DNA of 64,000 nt from an uncultured Lachnospiraceae bacterium (GTDB lineage Bacteria; Bacillota; Clostridia; Lachnospirales; Lachnospiraceae), in the NCBI GenBank assembly GCA_905209075.1, contig CAJLRL010000004.1, forward strand, positions 62,001-126,000, given 5' to 3'. Under the pieces are notes generated by a model, which searched no databases, was not told where the DNA came from, and saw nothing but the letters and a program-made list of their open reading frames with translations. Made by a program: the position numbers and the translations under genes. Shown piece after piece: positions 62,839 to 64,000 of the stretch. Numbering within the stretch: position 1 is the first letter of the stretch; every line of letters starts with the position of its first letter.

Positions 62839-63395
62839 AATTTACTTAAACTTCCCACATTATATTGTGGCAAGGTGCCGTCCGGGGTGAGGGCTTACGC
62901 TTCTTCCGATAGCGGAACATTTCGTCCGGATTGCGTAAATTTGTCAGGTGCCTGTTTCCAGCTCGAAGTTTGTGTACATTCTCCAGATGCACACCCACGC
63001 CACGGTGTCCGTCTATGGCACACACTCTCATACTCCTTAGTCTAGTGGGAGTAAATGCCGTTTCCAGCTAAGTTTATTATGCACGGGTGCTCCAAACGCG
63101 CTATTTACGTTGTGAAGTTGATTTAGACTACAAGCTTGAACGTGTGCGCGCCCGTGCAACCTCTAGCTGTAAATCGGCATCAACTCCCACACGACACGTC
63201 AGAAATCGAGTGTGTGCCATAGACGGACGCTGCGGTGTGGGTGTACAGCTGTAGAATGAACATAAATAATCAAAAGAGCCGGAAACAGACACCGGCAAAT
63301 TAGCAATCCGTACGAGTTCCGCTATCGGAAGAAGTGTAAGCCCACACCCCGGACGGTGCCATCAACATTATGCATATGGGAAGTTTTAGTAATTT
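62839..63395. repeat. 557-bp imperfect palindrome of unknown nature
   Basis: Left and right arms of about 270 bases are reverse complements with scattered mismatches. Perfect blocks are CTTCTTCCGATAGCGGAAC (62900-62918 with 63316-63334), a 21-base block at 63007-63027 with 63208-63228 that includes CGTCTATGGCACACACTC, and TGGGAGT (63046-63052 with 63183-63189). The ends (AATTTACTTAAACTTCCCA / TGGGAAGTTTTAGTAATTT) also match. It is clearly richer in G+C than its surroundings. No convincing ORF. CAAATAAT lies at both edges (62834-62841 and 63397-63404). Confidence 0.85.
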
Positions 63396-63487
63396 ACAAA
63401 TAATGTATTAAAATTAAAATCAGTGGCGAAGATCTTAAAAAACAATTATAATATCTTTTGTATAAAATAGATGGTACGGAGGAAATG

Positions 63488-64000
63488 ATGAAGTTTTCGG
63501 GATATGAATTATTATGGCTGTTTTTTGTATACTCTTTTCTGGGATGGATAGGTGAGACAGTATATGCGACGATAAGACAGAAAAAGTTTGCAAACAGAGG
63601 TCTTATAAATGGCCCTCTTTGTATTATATATGGTGTAGGAGCGGTTGTAATATCTGTAACCATAAATGAATTAAATGGAATATGGCTGTTTATTTTTTCG
63701 ATGATCTATCTGACTGTGATAGAGTGGATAGCAGGGCATCTTATAGAGAAAGTGTATAAAGAACGCTGGTGGGATTATAGAGAACGTAAATGGAATCTTG
63801 ATGGATATATATGCCTTTTCTCTTCAGTTTTATGGGGAATTTTAGGATTTTTAGTAATAAAGTTTGGAAATGGCTTAGCGCTGCTGGTGTTTAAACTATG
63901 TCCTTCTTTTATAATAGAACTGATCATATGGATTTTTGCAGCGGTTCTTGTAGTGGATATACTGGCGTCATATATGCTTGTTACAGGCAGAAAAGGCAGG
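63488..64000 (+). CDS. CmpB-family membrane protein (PF06541 type), 3' end cut by window
   Basis: 171 codons are visible with no stop. About five hydrophobic helices. The N-terminal block LFFVYSFLGWIGETVYATI, then RGLINGPLCIIYGVGA, IEWIAGHLIEKVYKERWWDY and LDGYICLFSSVLWG are characteristic of the putative ABC-transporter permease family CmpB / DUF1113 of Clostridia. Function unsettled. The start is ATG 63488, five bases after GGAGG; ATG 63485 is only two bases from it. A TATAAT occurs at 63447 but no good -35 box was found. Confidence 0.87.
   Translation, partial: MKFSGYELLWLFFVYSFLGWIGETVYATIRQKKFANRGLINGPLCIIYGVGAVVISVTINELNGIWLFIFSMIYLTVIEWIAGHLIEKVYKERWWDYRERKWNLDGYICLFSSVLWGILGFLVIKFGNGLALLVFKLCPSFIIELIIWIFAAVLVVDILASYMLVTGRKGR

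Noticed and set aside
62846..63031. 61-codon - strand ORF inside the large palindrome
   Set aside because: It reads through inverted-repeat arm sequence, has no ribosome site and resembles no protein; the palindromic structure explains its openness.

Overview
The window looks like chromosome of a low-GC Clostridia member, most likely Lachnospiraceae. The evidence is its low GC content, AGGAGG-type ribosome binding sites, sigma-A style TTGACA/TATAAT promoters, a Gram-positive rplKA-rplJL-rpoBC-rpsLG-fusA-tuf order, and families typical of gut clostridia (AAA-ATPase_like/PDDEXK_9, CmpB, LicD fusions). Genus cannot be decided from sequence reading alone. Both window edges cut genes: a 4,6-dehydratase on the left and a CmpB-family membrane protein on the right.

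Positions 1-24160 are a very AT-rich surface-glycan / teichoic-acid-type locus, all on the + strand. It opens with a LegB-like dehydratase and a LegC-like aminotransferase (dideoxy-amino sugar synthesis). A glycosyltransferase broken by one in-frame stop follows, then three LicD-type proteins (one with an altered catalytic motif), WecB, several fused glycosyltransferases, a beta-propeller protein and a pyruvyltransferase-like protein. It closes with a decoration-precursor module: an HTH-LicC-LicA fusion (phosphocholine-type activation), an APC permease, and Rpe, TarI/IspD-like and TarJ-like proteins (CDP-ribitol-type synthesis). This resembles the gene content of the pneumococcal lic1/lic2 loci with a different transporter. 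A roughly 100-residue GxGxxG module is repeated in five of the proteins.

Positions 24300-28500 are a short accessory stretch: a shortened dCTP deaminase/dUTPase-like protein, an AAA-ATPase_like/PD-(D/E)XK protein, a small helical protein and a stand-alone FliD-like protein on the - strand.

Positions 28750-45490 are the core information-processing block: rpmG, secE, nusG, rplK, rplA, rplJ, rplL, rpoB, rpoC, rpsL, rpsG, fusA and tuf. Clear promoters, an L10 leader with an attenuator, and intrinsic terminators are visible.

Positions 45600-64000 are mixed. They hold a ferritin-like protein of unknown function, a chemotaxis receptor with almost no extracellular part, a JetA-JetB-JetC (MksF-E-B) SMC operon with no JetD beside it and a 26-bp minisatellite inside it, an Atg22-type MFS transporter, a glycerophosphodiesterase, a gamma-carbonic-anhydrase-like protein, LarC with a His-rich repeat, a membrane MutS homologue, a 40-codon scrap of polyphosphate kinase, a GGDEF protein and a DUF1275 protein. 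The last 2.3 kb also carries the most unusual DNA of the window: a MITE-like element with terminal inverted repeats and an 8-bp target duplication (a 34-bp relative lies at 46919), a palindromic promoter repeat, and a roughly 557-bp imperfect palindrome at 62839-63395 that no gene explains.
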